A DNA stretch of 64,000 bases, taken from a virus. Of this stretch, positions 62,286-64,000 are shown in pieces. The translations under genes were made by a program, and so were the position numbers. The first letter of the stretch is position 1. Each line of letters opens with the position of its first letter. The stretch covers positions 1 through 64,000 of IMG/VR virus record IMGVR_UViG_3300032323_000894; one strand, given 5' to 3'. A model generated the notes under the pieces. That model did no database searches. It saw only the letters and a program-made list of their open reading frames with translations, and was not told where the DNA came from.

Positions 62286-63057
62286 GCGCCACCTACTAAA
62301 GCGACCTGTTGGAGACCGTGATTACACGGTACTGCATCCTTCTGACATTATTAAGCGTGATTGGTGTAAGCGTTCTTCTTACTTCTTATTGCGTGGTCAT
62401 GAGCGTATTGCTGAAAAACCAAACCTTAGACTGCAGTCAATCTTTGATGAAGGCCATGCTATCCACGCTAAATGGCAGGCTTGGTTTCAGGAAATGGGCG
62501 TACTTCACGGCAAGTTTAAATGTGTTTCTTGTCACGAAATAACTTGGGGAACCTCTCCCTCTGAGTGTAGTAAGTGTGGTTGGAAAACCTTAGAATATGC
62601 TGAAGTAACTTTAGTGGATAAAGATTTGCGCATAGCTGGGCACACAGACGGTTGGATAAAAGGTATCGGAGACGACTGCCTTATAGAGATTAAGTCAATT
62701 GGCCCAGGAACTATTCGGTCAGAAGCCCCTAACCTTATGATGGAGGCCGATGGAGACTTCATGAAAGCGTGGAGTACTGTTCGTAAGCCTTTTGGTCCAC
62801 ACGTTTTGCAGGGCCAGATTTACCTTGAGTTGATGAAGCGAATGGGAAATTCTGTTGATGAGATTGTATTCTTGTACGAACTAAAGGCTGACCAGTCTTA
62901 CAAGGAATTCACCGTTAAAGCAGACTACTCGTTAGTAGAGCATGTTTTTGATGGTGCTAAATTTGTCGTAGATGCAGTGGCCGCAGGCATTGCTCCAGAC
63001 TGCTCTAACAACCCTGGCAGTATCTGCAAGCAGTGCGCCCCTTACAAGGAGGCATAA
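62209..63057 (+). CDS. Cas4/RecB-type Fe-S nuclease
   Basis: A 282-residue protein with PD-(D/E)XK core GHTDGWI then CLIEIKSI (the EIK of motif III). It has an N-terminal Cys (DWCKRSS) and a C-terminal C-x7-C-x2-C (DCSNNPGSICKQC) which match the four Fe-S-cluster cysteines of Cas4/AddB-type exonucleases, and an extra zinc ribbon (CVSCHEITWG...CSKC) near residue 105-125. It probably acts as a 5'-3' exonuclease in recombination. It starts inside the WhiB gene. Confidence 0.82.
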   Translation: MPAPKTDLWKFLDAKAKPTRLLGDIERHLLKRPVGDRDYTVLHPSDIIKRDWCKRSSYFLLRGHERIAEKPNLRLQSIFDEGHAIHAKWQAWFQEMGVLHGKFKCVSCHEITWGTSPSECSKCGWKTLEYAEVTLVDKDLRIAGHTDGWIKGIGDDCLIEIKSIGPGTIRSEAPNLMMEADGDFMKAWSTVRKPFGPHVLQGQIYLELMKRMGNSVDEIVFLYELKADQSYKEFTVKADYSLVEHVFDGAKFVVDAVAAGIAPDCSNNPGSICKQCAPYKEA

Positions 63058-63518
63058 TGTCTGCATTAGATAAGTTTCAAGACTGGGGCCTTACATTTAG
63101 AAAGCCAAGTGACAATCAGGTAGAACTACCAAATGACATTACGATGCTAAACTCAGAACAGCTGGGAGAAATATTTACCAGACTTACTGCGTGGACAGAC
63201 TACATTGCGTCACAACTTGTTCACGCACAGTTAGATGAGCGTGCAGCACAAAAAGTTCTGGAGTACAATGAGAACCTCATGCTAGTCAAAAGGCTAGGGA
63301 GTGGCATTCGAGGGGAACGTGTAACCACCGTTAAAGCAGAAATTGCAATTGACGAAAACATTGTTCAACTTAGTAATCAGTACGAAGAAAAGTATGCGTA
63401 CAGAAAACTTGTAGAAATGCTGCTTCATAATCATGAACGTGACCTGTCCTTAGTCAGCCGAGAGATTACTCGTCGCTCCAATGACTCAAGGGCACTTAGA
63501 AAGGAATATGGCGTCTAA
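63057..63518 (+). CDS. Conserved helical hypothetical protein
   Basis: A 153-residue protein starting at ATG 63057, which overlaps the nuclease stop by one base. It is mainly helical (SEQLGEIFTRLTAWTDYIAS, DERAAQKVLEYNENLMLVKR, YRKLVEMLLHNHERDLSLVS) with a basic end (RRSNDSRALRKEYGV). It lies between two nuclease-type genes and a redoxin. No domain is recognised. Confidence 0.6.
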   Translation: MSALDKFQDWGLTFRKPSDNQVELPNDITMLNSEQLGEIFTRLTAWTDYIASQLVHAQLDERAAQKVLEYNENLMLVKRLGSGIRGERVTTVKAEIAIDENIVQLSNQYEEKYAYRKLVEMLLHNHERDLSLVSREITRRSNDSRALRKEYGV

Positions 63519-63811
63519 TGACCACACCAACCGATAGCACTCTTCAAGCATCAACCCCTCTGGAAATCACCGTGTATACAAACCCCAACTGCGTACAATG
63601 CGTTCAGACAAAAAAGTATTTTGATGCAAATGAGGTCCCGTACTCTGTAGTAGACCTTTCTGAAGACAAAGCAGCGTTGGACATGGTTCTAGAGCTAGGG
63701 TTTACTTCCGCCCCAGTGGTTATCGCCAATAAAGAAAAGTGGTCAGGATTTAGAATGGGCAAGCTGTCCGATACAGTACACGCATACAAACTAAGCATTA
63801 GGGGTAAGTAA
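63518..63811 (+). CDS. NrdH/glutaredoxin-like redoxin
   Basis: A 97-residue thioredoxin-fold protein with the active site C-V-Q-C (in YTNPNCVQCVQTKKYF, about residues 27-30) and the cis-proline TSAPVVI followed by GFRMGKLSD. The residues after the active site (DANEVPYSVVDLSED) are typical of NrdH-like redoxins, which supply electrons to ribonucleotide reductase. It overlaps the previous gene by one base. Confidence 0.85.
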   Translation: MTTPTDSTLQASTPLEITVYTNPNCVQCVQTKKYFDANEVPYSVVDLSEDKAALDMVLELGFTSAPVVIANKEKWSGFRMGKLSDTVHAYKLSIRGK

Positions 63812-63814
63812 CTG

Positions 63815-64000
63815 ATGGGGAGGGCGGTAGGTTACGAGCCAAGATTCGATAGAGACCTAGAACGTGGCAATGTTGGAGAAGACCTACTAGAGCTGTTTTT
63901 TGCTGATGGCGAAGACAACAATATGTTTGAGGTTAAGACGGATTACCGAATTAACGAAACAGGCAATATCTACGTAGAGACCCACAAGTATAGAAAAGCT
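63815..64000 (+). CDS. PD-(D/E)XK-type endonuclease, 3' end cut by window
   Basis: The frame starts at ATG 63815, 3 bases after the redoxin stop, and stays open to the window end (62 residues). The pattern RGNVGEDLLELFF (E), FEVKTDYRINETGNIYVE (the EVK catalytic pair and the TGN-Y-VE strand) is typical of a PD-(D/E)XK-type nuclease. The gene continues beyond the window. Confidence 0.7.
   Translation, partial: MGRAVGYEPRFDRDLERGNVGEDLLELFFADGEDNNMFEVKTDYRINETGNIYVETHKYRKA

Overview
The window is a contiguous piece of a tailed double-stranded DNA phage (Caudoviricetes) with a contractile tail. Evidence for this is a large terminase, portal, major capsid protein, tail sheath, tail tube, tape measure and gp25/gpJ/gpI-type baseplate genes. 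Every supported gene is on the + strand and most neighbours overlap by a few bases or lie within 30 bases. The host is probably an actinobacterium. A WhiB-like regulator (61872-62285) and an NrdH-like redoxin (63518-63811) point that way, as do start codons without a ribosome binding site that sit 7 bases behind a TANNNT box. The moderate base composition would suit a low-GC freshwater lineage, but that is inference. No integrase, repressor or tRNA gene was seen. No stretch over 300 bases lacks a gene; gaps hold terminator hairpins, promoter-like boxes or one candidate structured RNA.

Layout. (1) 1-7.7 kb: packaging and head (TerL, portal, scaffold, capsid), split by hairpins at 2726, 3193, 7286 and 7740. 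(2) 7.85-30.7 kb: a neck protein and then a very large adhesion region. It holds a collagen-like fibre with a C1q-like domain, a double-propeller protein, a series of short fibre modules, and three proteins with one or two seven-bladed beta-propellers apparently inserted into small beta-sandwich modules. Three different glycosyltransferases, a LamG-like fibre with an aromatic-rich insert, a paralogous pair with a dUTPase-like C-terminal pattern, and a long trimeric-type fibre complete it. (3) 30.7-32.8 kb: ten tiny genes, nine of them strongly lysine-rich, with stop/start overlaps, including an HNH protein and a 21-residue Cys/Gly/His peptide. A terminator and a possible three-way-junction RNA follow. 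(4) 32.9-49.5 kb: tail completion, sheath, tube, tail chaperone with a possible frameshifted second product, tape measure with an M23 peptidase domain, hub, wedges, spike, and a small membrane protein that could be a holin. (5) 49.5-64 kb: replication and recombination. A winged-helix initiator whose linker holds iteron-like repeats, an AT-rich stretch and an 11-bp inverted repeat is followed by a DnaC-like loader, SWIM protein, DnaB-like helicase, DnaG-like primase, SNF2-type helicase, SSB-like protein, family A DNA polymerase, RecA-like recombinase, three PD-(D/E)XK-type nucleases, WhiB and redoxin.

How it fits together. The right end makes a nearly complete replisome with its own origin candidate. 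The left and centre build a myovirus virion decorated with an unusually large and modular set of fibres. The glycosyltransferases lie inside the fibre region, so they may glycosylate virion proteins rather than DNA. The most distinctive features are the propeller-in-sandwich adhesin family, the lysine-rich microprotein cassette, and the lambda-O-like arrangement of a candidate origin inside the initiator gene. All functional calls are by motif recognition; no database search was run.
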